Source: Prorocentrum cordatum (Eukaryota; Sar; Dinophyceae; Prorocentrales; Prorocentraceae). Taken from it: 64,000 nt of DNA. Position 1 is the first letter of the stretch; every line of letters starts with the position of its first letter. Location of the stretch: positions 62,001 through 126,000 of the forward strand of contig CAUYUJ010019282.1 of the NCBI GenBank assembly GCA_963575745.1, read 5' to 3'. Positions 11,524 through 21,765 of this stretch are shown piece by piece. The position numbers were made by a program, and so were the translations under genes. A model generated the notes under the pieces. That model saw only the letters and a program-made list of their open reading frames with translations. It was not told where the DNA came from and made no database searches.

Positions 11524-13593
11524 CTATTCCTCATTCCCTCTCCTCCCTCCTGCCCTCCCCGTGCTCCACCCTCCCTCTCCCTCCCTCCCCCTTTCAACCC
11601 CCCGCCGCGACCTTCCATCGCCAGCCGCGGGCCTGTCGCGGCCGTCGTCCGCGCTTTCGTCTGCCCATCTTGGCGTGCGCCACGCCTGTTGGGCGCGCTC
11701 GTCTTGCTCGTCCCTCTCGCTGTGCTGCTCTGGCGCCTGGCGCTCGGGTCCGTGCTGCTCGGGCGGCAGCGGCGCCCTGAGCGCAGCTGCCAGCTGTTTC
11801 TGGGCGCGCCTGTCCTTCTTCTCTTTGGCTCTCTCCTGCTTCCTCCCCTGCGAGCGCACGCTGGCCATGCGCATTTGGAGCAAGAGAGGGTAGTGGGCGC
11901 CGCCGTGCCAGCGCCCCTCCACCTCCACGGTCTCTGGCGGGAACGTCTTCTGCAACGCGCGGAAGAGGGTCACCTCGCGATTGCTAGAGAAGCGGTGGCC
12001 CCCTCTAGCCTCAGCCTCGGCGCGCCTCAGTTTCTCACGCCCCGTCTCTTGGATCTTGCGTTGGCATTCCTCTGACTGGGTCAGTAAATCCTGGAGGTGC
12101 TCGCGGGCGTCTTTTTTCGGGTCGTAGCAAGAGTAAGGCATCCCAGGGCCTCCGTTCTGGCTGTGGTGCCAGCACGTCGGCTGCGATGATGGGCTGGTGG
12201 AGGCCCCCGCTGCTGCGGGGGCCTCTGCCTTGCTTCTGTTACGGTACCCGATCTCACCGATCACCGACTTGCGTGCGAAGAGCAACCCCGCCTCGTCCCT
12301 GCCGTGCACGGCGCCCAGCGGCCAGCACAGGGTGTACTCGCCAGGCCTGTTGAGAACGAAGATGCAGCAGCTGCCCAAGCACGGAGTGCCGTCCAATCCG
12401 CGCCAGAAGTACGCTGCTGCCGTCTCCAATCGCATGCCTAGACCCCGAAGACTCGGCAGCGTCTGTGTGAGCGCCATGTTGAAATCCCCACAAAGGATGT
12501 CAACGTTGTTGTCCTGCAAGATGGTCGCCAACCTCCGCCACCACGTCTTGTGAGCCTCGTTGAAGCCTTTGGATTTTTTCGCCGTGTCGCGGTGGAGGTG
12601 CACCGCGCACACCCGCACTTTCGAGCCGAAGTGGGCGTAGGTTTGATCGAAGTAGATCTCAACCACCATGATCCTCGAGAACGCTTCCATCTTGCGCCCT
12701 CTTGCTGTTTTGTAGTGGCCGTCGACGCTCCTTTCCCAGTGGAGCAGCCGCATTTCGTAACACAGATTTGCGCGCGCAGCGATGCACAAGGACTTGTCCT
12801 CACGCCCGCGCAGGGTCAAGTATTCGTACTCTGGTCGATTCTGGAGCCGTTGGCAATCGCCAACACTCGCAGCACGACTTCCTCTTGCTGTCGCCATCGC
12901 TGCTGCGGGGGCGACAAATGGCCCACCGCTGCTGCTGCTTTGGCCCTCCGCTGCTGACGCACCCGCTGCTGCGGGGGCGTCCGCCTGCAGCGGCGGTGGT
13001 CTCCCTGGCCGCTGTAGGATTGACTCCATCTGCTCCTCACAGTCCGCAAAGCACGCCACGAGAGCAGGGCAATGCCGCAGCTGCAACTCAAGTCTCCGCC
13101 GCTGGTCCGCGTGGTTGGTCTCGCTCGGCATGGGGCCCCAGTTCCCGAACAGGACGGAAAGGTTGCCCACGTTGTCGTTCCGTGGCATGTTCACGTCAGC
13201 CGCTCTTCGTTCGCAGAAGAACTTTGGCGGGACGGTGTCGCGAAGAACGCATTCGCGCCGTTCGACGTCGTCGGGCGGCCTGCAGCCCCTAAATTCCTGA
13301 GGCTCTTCGTCATCGCTCGGATCCACCACGGAGTCGCCTGGGCGGGCGCGTATCGTAGAAACTTCTGATCGCGCCGCCGCTGCTGAGCTTGAAACGCCAG
13401 GCAGCGCAGCCCCCGCTGCTGCGGGGGCGCCCTCTGGCACAAGGGCCCAAGGACCCTTCCAGGGTTCTGCCTGACCACCCACAGGTCGCCAAACCTTCCC
13501 AGATTTCGCTGTGAACACTGCCGTCAGTTGGCCCCGAGGCCCCGCTGCTGCGGGGCCCAATGGGCTGCTGCTGCTGCTGGTGGCCGCGGCCAT
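11524..13593 (-). CDS. EEP-type (endonuclease/exonuclease/phosphatase) nuclease-like cargo protein, ~689 aa
   Basis: Start chosen at MAAATSSSSSP (13593), because everything upstream in frame is Ser-Leu from a CT repeat that is better read as 5' UTR. LFGNWGPMPSETNHADQRRR near the middle resembles the EEP N-terminal Asn strand. VRVCAVHLHRDTAKKSKGF, then DNNVDILCGDFNMAL with the GDFNM box at 12475-12489, are the metal/substrate core. A later segment (CIFVLNRPGEYT) aligns loosely with the end of the fold, but I do not see a clear final SDH box. The C-terminus is a charged, probably coiled-coil and disordered tail. At least four hairpins lie in frame as PAAAG. It is the left-most minus-strand gene of the element. 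The fold call is firm; activity and substrate are unknown. Confidence 0.75.
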   Translation of the reverse strand: MAAATSSSSSPLGPAAAGPRGQLTAVFTAKSGKVWRPVGGQAEPWKGPWALVPEGAPAAAGAALPGVSSSAAAARSEVSTIRARPGDSVVDPSDDEEPQEFRGCRPPDDVERRECVLRDTVPPKFFCERRAADVNMPRNDNVGNLSVLFGNWGPMPSETNHADQRRRLELQLRHCPALVACFADCEEQMESILQRPGRPPPLQADAPAAAGASAAEGQSSSSGGPFVAPAAAMATARGSRAASVGDCQRLQNRPEYEYLTLRGREDKSLCIAARANLCYEMRLLHWERSVDGHYKTARGRKMEAFSRIMVVEIYFDQTYAHFGSKVRVCAVHLHRDTAKKSKGFNEAHKTWWRRLATILQDNNVDILCGDFNMALTQTLPSLRGLGMRLETAAAYFWRGLDGTPCLGSCCIFVLNRPGEYTLCWPLGAVHGRDEAGLLFARKSVIGEIGYRNRSKAEAPAAAGASTSPSSQPTCWHHSQNGGPGMPYSCYDPKKDAREHLQDLLTQSEECQRKIQETGREKLRRAEAEARGGHRFSSNREVTLFRALQKTFPPETVEVEGRWHGGAHYPLLLQMRMASVRSQGRKQERAKEKKDRRAQKQLAAALRAPLPPEQHGPERQAPEQHSERDEQDERAQQAWRTPRWADESADDGRDRPAAGDGRSRRGVERGREGEGGWSTGRAGGRRGNEE
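12199..12226 (-). repeat. Hairpin copy with 11-12-bp stem in the EEP gene
   Basis: Arms AGGCCCCCGC and GCGGGGGCCT around TGCT are perfect; the next G-C pair and a G-T wobble extend the stem. It reads EAPAAAGA in the minus-strand protein. Confidence 0.9.
12889..12916 (-). repeat. Hairpin copy with locus-specific outer stem TGTCGCC/GGCGACA
   Basis: Outer arms TGTCGCC and GGCGACA pair perfectly. A 2x2 mismatch (AT/GG) separates them from the CGC-TGCT-GCG centre. The outer sequence is found at no other copy, so the arms are locus-specific. Confidence 0.85.
12956..12981 (-). repeat. Hairpin copy with outer stem GACGC/GCGTC
   Basis: Eleven positions pair with a single A-G mismatch around TGCT, using flanks GACGC and GCGTC. 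Only 40 bp separate it from the preceding copy. Confidence 0.85.
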
Positions 13594-13725
13594 CGCTCCC
13601 TGCCCCCGCGTTGCAGGGGGGGCGGCCGTCAGAGCCGAACTCCTGGGGCCGAAACGGCGGTGGAAGGAGGGGGACGGGGCGAAGAGGAGGAAGACGGGGC
13701 GGATAGGGAAGGAAAGGGCGGGCAG

Positions 13726-13950
<225 letters not shown>

Positions 13951-14239
13951 GGGATGGAGAGAGGAATGATATAATGACCAGGAGAGATCAGGGAGAAGGA
14001 GGGGGGAGAGCAGGAGGAGGGGCGGAGTGATCGACACCCGCGTGGTTTTCTCCCCCTGCCTGCTCTCCCCCTCCTCTCACCTCCTCCCCCGTCCCCCCTC
14101 CTCCCTGTTTCTTCTGCGCAGGGCCTGCGCTACGCCCGCGCGCGCACGCGGCACCTCAGTCGCAGGCAGGTGGAAGAGCAGTGGCTGCTGCCCGAACTCA
14201 CACCCCGCGCCTCGCCGCTGCTGCGGCGGGCCGCGCCTC

Positions 14240-15516
14240 TCAGAGGCCCCCAGCTGCAGGGGGCGCAAGCGCCAGGGAGCCAGACAGACGGCGTCGCGTC
14301 TCACTGTGCACAAACATGCTGAAAGCTCTCGGGTTGCCCCCCAAGTACTCGTCTATGACGTCCTGCAACCATGTGGCAAACGTCTCCGGCCACGTTCCAC
14401 CGAAGTCCTCCATGCCAGCGGCGTCCCATTCCCGCCGAAACCAATCAAAATCTGACCGCTGAGCTGCAGAAAGCCCAGAACCCAAAATCGCAAGGCGATC
14501 CAGCGCGTCGTACCTCGACGTTCGACCCGCCGCGCCTCCGCAGCTGCGAAGGCCCGCGCCCAGCTCGGATAACCCGACATGCTTCATCCTGTGTTTGATA
14601 TCTATGGCTGCCTCTGCGTCTAAGAGTTTGGCTTGCTGTGTCCTCAGCAGCTTGCGCGCTTTCTTTACGTCGTCCCCAAGGCGGGTTAGCTCTTCTCTGC
14701 GCCGCGCCTCGACATCCCGCTGTCGTTTCTCGTTTCTGAGCGTCGCCTCGCGGGCGTCCTCGCATGCTGCGAGGGCCCGCTGAACCCCAGGATCTTCCTT
14801 CGACACTTCACGCACTCGCCTCCGTTCTTTCCGTAATTGCGTCTCCCTGAACGTGGCCCCCGCGATGTCGCCCCAGCTGCGCAACTCCTCAGCGATCGAC
14901 GAATACGTTCTCATCAATTCAGACGTCTGCTCCGCAGTTTCCATACGAGACGTCGACAGGCCAGGCGGTGCCTCCAGCGCGCTCTCCCCCGCCGCTGCTG
15001 CGGTGAGACCTTGATTGGCCCATTCGTAGTCAAACTCGCCAGCGGCGCTCCACCCGTCGTCGTCCTCGCTCCCATCATCTTCATCTCCTTCGAGGGCGTC
15101 GACGGAATTGCCACCCTCAGTGCCCCCGCTGCTGCGGAGACCCTCGGCTGCGTCTTCCGCCCCCTCCATGCCACGCCAAATCCTGTCGCCCTCGTCCAGA
15201 GCCGTGTCGTCTCCAAGGTTTGCGAACACGTCGTCGCAGTGGCCGCGTCGAGGGTGCGGGAGGACCAATCGCATGATGTCTTTGTAAGTCCATCTCGAAA
15301 AAGAAAAAAAAGAAAAAAAAAAGAAAAAAAAAAAAAAAAAACAAAATAATACAAAAAAAAAAAACAAAAAAAAAAAACAAAAAAAAAAGAAAAAAAAAAA
15401 AAAAAAAAAAAAATAAAAAAAAAAAGAAAAAAAAAAAAAAAAAAAAAAGAAAAACTAAAAAAAAAAACAAAAAAGAAAAAAGAAGAAAAAAAAATAAAAA
15501 AAAAAAAAAAAAACAA

Positions 15517-15547
<31 letters not shown>

Positions 15548-17639
15548 AAGAAAAAAAAAAAAAAAGCGCCCGCCCCGCCTGTACCTCTTCTTCGACCTCC
15601 GCTACTGCGGCGGCGAACTTCTTACGCATCCCCAACTTTCTCCAGAAATGGCCTGCCTCCTTGCATATGCGCGCGTCCAAGTCCGCATCCCACAGATTTG
15701 CCTTGAAACCAGTTTCCCAGTACCCGTCTGCCGCAGCCAAGTGAAGTCTCATTTGGGACATCACTTCCACCATCAAGTCAATGCATTCTAACTTGTCCAG
15801 CTGTGGGACGCACTGGCCCAGCCTCATGGCTCTCAGCAGCGCGGCTCCTTCTCTCTTCATGTACTCGCGCTTGGCGTGTTGATTCAGATGTGTGTCCACA
15901 GTTTGGAGGATTGGGGTTACGCCGCCCCCGTGCGGGATGAACACGTACCCTCGAGACCAACATGGCTTACTCACAAGCGGGGACAAGTGAGGGCTATGAT
16001 CATCCGCCATCATAATTCTCCACTCCCGCTGCTGCGGAGGCTCTGGCAGATGAGGGAGGTGGCGGTCCAGGTACGCGAGCGCGCACGGTGTCCGGTAAGA
16101 CCCCTTGGTGCTGGTGGTCGCCGACACCCATCTGCCGAACCCTCGGCGCCGAAGGTGTTCGAGCAGGCGCGGCCTCAACTTCTCTCCTCCCCCCTCCGCC
16201 TTGACCATGCACTCCATCGGTGGGGGGCCTTCTCTCCGCAGTCGATCCTTGTCGCTCATTGTCATGAAATTGGCCGTCCACCGCTCCCGCACCGCGCCGT
16301 GGCACTCCACCAGTGGCACTTCGACCCCCGCTACTGCGAGGGTCCTCACGCCAGCTGATCCTGTTTCATTGTGGTGGAAAAGCGACTGGTCGAAGTTCTC
16401 CATCTCGGGATCCTGCTCGTTGAGTAGCACGCACGCGGCGCGCACCCTAAACACGTTCAGCCAGCCTCGCTCGAGGCGCTCTTCCAAGACGGGCAGCGGG
16501 CACTTGTACTTCCTGTTCGGGCACCGCATGCTGAGGCCGTATTCCTTGCGCCAGGAGGCCCACCAGCGCGACCTCAACTCCACGGCGGCGGGCCGCTGCC
16601 CGATCCGCAGCTGCTGCGTGACGTACTCGCCCATGAGCTCCAACGCTTTGGTCTGGAGCATGCTTTGCGTGAACCTTGCTATCTTCGCTGGCTCTCTTTG
16701 GGTACTTCGCAGTCCACTTTTGATCATCTTCCAATCCACACTGTGCCGAATGGAACTCCACCATTCAAACAGAGCTTGCCGCAGCCAAGGGCATTTTCGA
16801 GCTGGGCCCTGTCCCTGTTGTGGTATCCTTTTCCGCCCTTTCCACTTCAGGAGGCGCCCCTGCCCGCGCTGCTTCTCGTGTCCCCGCGGCTGCCGAACAG
16901 CCTCCGCTACTGCGGAGGCGTATTTCGACGACAGAAAAGCCTTGTGCCAGCGCCGCACAACGTGCGTGCGCTTCCTGAGAGGGAGACGGGACATGGAACC
17001 CCAGCCCCACGCATCCATGAATGAACGCGCCCCTCCATACGGAAAGCGGTCTCCAGGCGTCCAGCCTAAAGAGCGCATGTGCTCGTCGAAAGCACCCGCT
17101 ATCTCCATCCTCGAGCACAGGAGCGACGGGACCACCACGCGCTTCTTGTTCTGGGCGGGGGCTTTGCGCTCGCAGCCGCGGTTCCTGTACCTCAAGAGCT
17201 GCTGCTCCCGCTCTGCGGGCATCAACTCCCGAGCTACGTCCAGGGCGCACGCAGCGTCTGTCAGTCCTGTCCACCATTGGATGGCTTGCACGAGCTCCTG
17301 ACAGACAGCCTCGGCGTCGACTTCCACCACGGCCAAGTCCTCAGGTGGCGCCGCCGCTGCTGCGGCGGCAACGCCCTGTGCAGTCGGAGGGGCGGCGTGG
17401 CCAGGCTGCGGGACAAGTTCTTCGTCGTCTAAGGCGCTCTGCAGGCGACGAAGCTCCTGGACGTCATCCTGCGTGACTTCTTGTGTCAGGACCATCGCGT
17501 CGAGGAACCGCGCCAGACGCACCCTTTGCACGATGTAGTCCGCGATGTCCTGGCGGGCGGGCATGGAGGAGGGGCAAGGAGACTCGGTGGGGAGGGCACG
17601 AGGGGAGAGAAGGGCGGGATGGGAGAGGCATGAAGGCAA
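14240..17639 (-). CDS. HTH-DDE transposase (Tc1/mariner/pogo-like, DDE_1 type) with charged C-terminal region; 3' exons of a longer gene
   Basis: One frame runs 17639-15574, then a 280-bp T-rich intron (15573-15294), then 15293-14240. WLRQALFEWW...RSRWWASWRKEYGLSMR fits a CENP-B/Tc5-type DNA-binding HTH. The DDE core follows: NFDQSLF (Asp at 16389-16391), RIMMADDHSPH (Asp at 16002-16004) and GYVFIPHGGGVTPILQTVDTH (Asp at 15894-15896), matching the DDE_1 pattern 'NFDQT... LLLDNASSH... LPPNTTSLLQPLD'. After the intron comes a coiled-coil, Glu/Arg-rich segment. An acceptor CAG at 17550 makes RQDIADYIVQ continue an upstream exon, so the methionines at 17639 or 17564 are probably not the true start. 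It is the best candidate mobilisation enzyme for the 24.7-kb element. The three Asp are present, so it may be active. Confidence 0.8.
15294..15573 (-). other. Predicted GC-AG intron, 280 bp, almost all T on the sense strand
   Basis: Joining the phase-2 exon end GCGGG (15574) to ATGGACTTAC (15293) moves the frame from the DDE domain into WTYKDIMRLVLPH. The intron begins GC, consists of T with rare C/G/A, and ends TTTTTCGAG. GC donors are known in dinoflagellates. Without splicing the protein would read through 60-70 Phe and lose the coiled-coil tail. Confidence 0.6.
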
Positions 17640-17723
17640 AATGGGGAGACAAGGAGGGGAAGAGCATGTGGGGGCAGCAGAGATGGAACCGAAGGATCAG
17701 GGTGGTCGGAGAGAGCAACTGTC
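17550..17723 (-). other. Predicted GA-AG intron, 174 bp, flanked by direct repeat CGCCAGGACA
   Basis: Removing 17723-17550 joins ESRRELRQ to DIADYIVQRV in phase 0. The 10-mer CGCCAGGACA spans both borders, so splicing leaves one copy. The 3' part is pyrimidine-rich (CTCTCCC, TTCTCTCCCC) before CGCCAG. A duplicated target carrying the splice sites is the signature of introner-type intron gain. Confidence 0.6.
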
Positions 17724-19183
17724 CTGGCGGAGCTCCCTGCGAGACTCTCGCGTGGAAACCTCCTGGGTCATCTGCAACATGCAATCCAAACCGCAGTCCC
17801 CGTCTGCGACTGTGGACACGACGAACACACCGAGAGCCGAATAGAAACCGTCCACCGTCGAATCATCTCCCGTGGAATCCACAAAGTCGGTGGAGACGCC
17901 TGCGATAAATGATTGCATCGAAACAAAGGATACTCCTCCGACACGGGGGCCCAGTCCGGTGGCCCCGAGTCTCGGGGGACGGCGCAACACGCGATCGCGT
18001 CCACCGCAGGCTCGCGGGTTAACTCCTCTAGTTTCCACGGCGGCAAGACAGCTTTGCAAAGGTCGGCTCTGTTGCGTCCTTCCCACACGTAGACGCGCAC
18101 CTTCCGCAACAGCGCAAAGATTACGAAAGCAGAATATCCTATCCACTCTCGGCCTCCCCCCGGCCTTCCGCGAATACTGCGCGACAACTTCATCAATTTC
18201 TCGAAGCACCTCTGGCCTTGTTCTGAAAGTGCCCCTGCAGGCGCCCCCGCTGCTGCGGGGGCGCCTGCAGGGGCAACCGCAGCGCCTGCTGTCGCGGCTG
18301 TCTGTTCACAGGCGGTCACTGCAGCAACTTCCGCCCCTGGAAGCACGGGTTCCGCTATGTCGCGAACAGCAAGCGGGGCGGGTTGGGGGAAAGCGACAGG
18401 GGCAACCTCCTTTGCTGAGAGAGCTGCTATTGCCGCGGAGTCCTTCAGGGCAGACTCCACTGCGGAAGCGGCCTCGGCGATTGCGTCGGCGCCATGCGCG
18501 CCAGCAGGACCTACGGACGCCTCCGCTGTTGCGGGCTCTGCAGAAGGGCACGCGCACGGTGCCGCCGCCACTTCAGGAGGAGGCGCGCACGCTTCCGCTG
18601 ACGCACCCGCTGCTGCGGGGCCGTCAGAAGAGCCCACGTGCGGCCCCGCTGCCACTTCAGCAGGGGCCACGCACGCCTCCGCTGACGGCCCCGCTGCTGC
18701 GGGGCCTTCAGCAGGGCCCACCCGCGGCTCCGCTGCCGCTTCAGCAGGGACCTCGCACGCCTCGGCCGGCGCCTCCGCTGCTGCGGGGGCCCCAGCTCCT
18801 GCGGGCCACCCGCCCGCGCATTGCACTAAATGCCAGGGCGCTTGCAAGTCTGACCACTTATTGTAGCCCACAGAACCGTCCGCCAGACGATGGTCGCTGG
18901 GACACGGCCACTGCGAGCAGAAATGAATCTTCTTACATATGCGTCTGCCAGAGTCATAATGGCAAGCCGCGCCGCTGCTGCGGCGCATAACGTACCCGAA
19001 TCCGAATATTGTCCCCTTTAGTTTCCGTGGGTTCATGAGCACTCTGTCGGGGTCTTTCTTTTTGCCTTCTTGGTACCAAAACTCCACAAATTCGTTGGCC
19101 TCGCGGTCGTGCCCGAACCGCAGAGGCGCGTTTGCAGGGCGAGCGTCTCCTGGGTCTGGGGGCGGAGCGGCTGCGGCTGCCAT
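17697..19183 (-). CDS. 5' part of the transposase gene: basic/Cys N-terminal segment, Ala-Pro hairpin repeats, OTU-like cysteine-protease motif
   Basis: Start chosen at MAAAAAPPPDPGDARP (19183); upstream in-frame sequence is low complexity. Order: a KKKDPDRVLMNPRKLKG segment, a CHYDSGRRICKKIHFCSQWPC motif, then Ala/Pro-rich tandem repeats near 18.60-18.80 kb, each carrying one hairpin (AEGPAAAGPSAEACVAP type). Next come WIGYSAFVIFALLRKVRVYVW (~18.1 kb) and, in another frame, VVSTVADGDCGLDCML (17.78-17.83 kb). ADGDCGLD resembles the catalytic-Cys box of OTU peptidases, a weak match. The frame change between about 17.83 and 17.93 kb needs a small intron or a frameshift that I could not place. 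The product probably continues through the GA-AG intron into the DDE transposase, giving one protein of well over 1,300 aa. Confidence 0.5.
18230..18275 (-). repeat. Longest hairpin of the family: 21-bp perfect stem, TGCT loop
   Basis: Left arm 18230-18250 and right arm 18255-18275 are exact reverse complements around TGCT. In the minus-strand gene the element reads as a peptide palindrome APAGAPAAAGAPAGA. Perfect pairing over 21 bp of GC-rich coding DNA is far beyond what alanine codon choice requires. Confidence 0.95.
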
Positions 19184-20089
19184 GATGCCGAAGCCATGCG
19201 CGCGCACACGCGGCCGCCCTCTGGTCTCGAGCCCAGCGCTGCAGGGCAAGCAAACGGTCGCATCCCCCCACAAGGAGGATGTACAAGGGGGCGGGAGGAA
19301 CGAGGAACAAGGGAGATATGCGGGGACCAGCGGACACACGCCTGAAAAAACACGACCGTCGGCATGCTTCGCGAGGGTTGCTGCTGTGTGATGGGCTGGT
19401 GAGGAGGGGCCCGAACGACTCACACCAGGACGAGCGGCCCGAACGACGCGCAGAATGCAGCAACACGAGCTTTTGCAACGAAGGCATGCGCACATGTTAC
19501 GATCGACCCGAACGACCTCGAGATCACTCACAGAAAACAAGGCCAGAGTATGTATGTAGAATGTCGTCGAAAACTCAACCGAGGAGGAGCGAGCGCGACT
19601 CGGGGGGGTGGAGTTTGTTTAGTCTCCTCTTTCACCGTGATGAGCAAGTGCAACCCACCCCCCCATAAAAAAGCGGGCCGCTCGGGCGGTTTTGTATAGA
19701 CGCCAAAATATGCCATATGTGCAACATCACCTGCAGGCCGCCTCACAGGATCGTTGGGAATTGAGGCGCCAGGATTCCTCCAGCAGCCGCGTCTAGGGCA
19801 TGCGCCAGCAGGGCGCGGTTGGGGGCGGCTGGTGGTGATGGGGTGGCTTTTTTTTTGTTTCTGTGTTTTTGGTAGTCCGGTTGGTGGTGTGTTCTTTCGA
19901 GTTGGCTGTTAGTTGGCGTGGGTGGCGGTGGCGCCAGCGCGCAGCTGGTAGCTGTCCCCTCCCCCCCCCCCATCATGGCGATGATGAGAATGATGAGCAT
20001 CCTACGATGATGAGGCCCTATGTCCTGTCCCAGAGTCTCGGGCCCCGCCCTGGGCCGCGGGCCACGCCCCTGCGACCGTGTTATATATA

Positions 20090-20195
20090 CAGACATATAT
20101 ATATATATAAATAAATACACACACATATACGTATGTACATACATATACGCCGACACACCATACATACACAATATATACATATATGCATCATGTAA
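20090..20195. repeat. TA/CA-rich microsatellite truncating the copied MKRKA gene
   Basis: ATATAT and ACACATATAC units. The upstream stretch 19400-20085 holds no gene I can support. The repeat begins where similarity between the two MKRKA copies ends. Confidence 0.8.
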
Positions 20196-20199
20196 TCAG

Positions 20200-20783
20200 T
20201 CAGCGGAGGCCCGACGCCGCCCAAGACGACCGCACGGAGCGAGAGGCAGAGCGTGCCTCGAGACAATATTTTCTGTTTCTCAGGGGTTTTCTCTGGTTGG
20301 CGACGCGCCGCCACCTGCTTCGCTCTCGATGCGCCCTTCACGGTTCCGAGGAGATCCGCCATGGGATCCCGACCTTTTTTCTCCCGCTGCTGCGGGGGAT
20401 CCTGCTGCAACCCCCGCTGCTGCGGAAGCGTTTTTCACAGGAGTCGACGCTTCATCCACGTTGCCTCCTTCTCCGACGCGAAGCTTCCCAAGCACTTGCT
20501 CTAACATTGTCGTTTCGTTCAAGGCGCCCTTCACGGCACTGAGACCACGGACCACCTTGAGCATGCACGGGCGGTGCTTTCCGACGGGCACGAAGGCTTC
20601 TAGGTTTTCCTCGCCGCCAAAGGGAACATAGCGCTCCTCAAATTCCAGAGCAAATCCCGATGTTCCCTCGTGACTTCGGCACAGTCCGCCCGTCGCGCAG
20701 AGCACCCCCATGCTCGCGTCATCTTGGCGCGCTGCTTTCCCGATAACGACATCCCGCCATGTTTCCGACGCCTTGCGTTTCAT
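20200..20783 (-). pseudogene. Broken second copy of the MKRKA protein gene
   Basis: Begins MKRKASETWRDVVIGKAARQ and follows the 22.7-kb gene residue by residue (GVLCATGGLCRSHEG is shared) to SPAAAGEK. An extra T in a T run near 20376-20381 (six versus five) then shifts the frame; the lost frame resumes as GRDPMADLLGTVK. Similarity ends in the TA repeat near 20190. Both hairpins of the parent are present, with altered arms. Confidence 0.75.
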
Positions 20784-20939
20784 GCCGCCGCGCGCAAGCC
20801 CTCGCTGCTGCGAAGGCGCCCGCGTTCTAGGTGTCAACTCCCCTCACTGGTGATCCGCCTGAAAACGGCTATGAAAGCGGACTCCTCGTCTCGAACAAAT
20901 CCTCCTACTTCTCATCGGACTCCAAAACCTAACCACTTC

Positions 20940-21310
20940 TTGTGGTCGCTTTTCCACGGCCACTGCGAGCATACATGAATATTCTTCCATGTGCGTTTGC
21001 CGTATTCATAATGGCAAGCCGCGCCGCTGCTGCGGCGCATAACGTAATTACCCGAATCCGAATATTGGTCTCTGTAGTTTCCGTGGATTCATGAGCACTC
21101 TGTCGGGGTCTTTAGTTTTGTCGTGTTGCTATAAAATCTCCACATTCGTTGACCTCGCGGTCGTGCCCGACCCGCAGAGGCGCGTTTGCAGGGCGAGCGT
21201 CGCCTGGGTCTGGGGGCGGAGCGGCTGCGGCGGCCACGACGCGGAAGCCATGCGCGCGCACACGCGGCCGCCCTCTTGTCTCGAGCCCAGCGCCGCAGGG
21301 CAAGCAAACG
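20940..21310 (-). pseudogene. Truncated copy of the N-terminal part of the OTU-like/transposase gene
   Basis: Matches 18.88-19.27 kb: the same hairpin and flank at 21021-21038, and AAAAAPPPDPGDARPANAPLR in the same place. The start ATG is changed (CAT to CAC on +), and the frame breaks after HDREVNE. With the adjacent MKRKA copy it forms a duplicated two-gene unit. Confidence 0.75.
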
Positions 21311-21394
21311 GCCCCATCCTCGCAATGATCCTCCTGTCGGTGCTGCTAGTGTGATGTTGCTGCTGCTGTTGCTCATCCTTCTCCTCCACCTCCT

Positions 21395-21492
21395 CCTCCT
21401 CCTCCCCCCCCCCCCCCCCCTCCCCCCTCCCCCCCCCCCCCCCACCCCCCCCACCCCCACCCCCCCCCCCCCCCACCCCCCCCCCCCCCCAT
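21395..21492. repeat. Poly-C tract
   Basis: C runs of 10-17 broken by single A or T. 21493-21765 has no gene apart from hairpin 21720-21741. Confidence 0.9.
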
Positions 21493-21765
21493 CCTACTGG
21501 TCCCAACCCCTCCGCCCCGTCCTCGCCAGATTCCGCGAGTTCCTTTTTGTCCTCTAGCGCGCGAGCGCTGGAGAGCCGCAGGCTCGCGATCCCCCGCGCG
21601 TGCCCTAACCCCTGTCCAGTCGACAGGAACCCGCGGGCATCCACCTCAGCGGTCAGCGCGCCGCTGGTTCGGTGCATGCACCGAGTCTGTTTGCACAAAA
21701 AAAGCCGTTGTAGCGGTCAGCGCGCCGCTGCTGCGGCGCGCGCCAGCGAGCGGATAACGAGGGCA

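Noticed and set aside
12199-12226. Hairpins as intrinsic transcription terminators
   Set aside because: They lie mid-gene, lack a following T run, and this is nuclear eukaryotic DNA.
17562-17639. Methionines at 17639 and 17564 as starts of the transposase
   Set aside because: They lie in pyrimidine-rich sequence just upstream of a good acceptor that continues the upstream exon frame.
19743-20180. 145-aa minus ORF beside the TA repeat
   Set aside because: Composed of microsatellite translation and unrelated sequence; no similarity to neighbouring genes.
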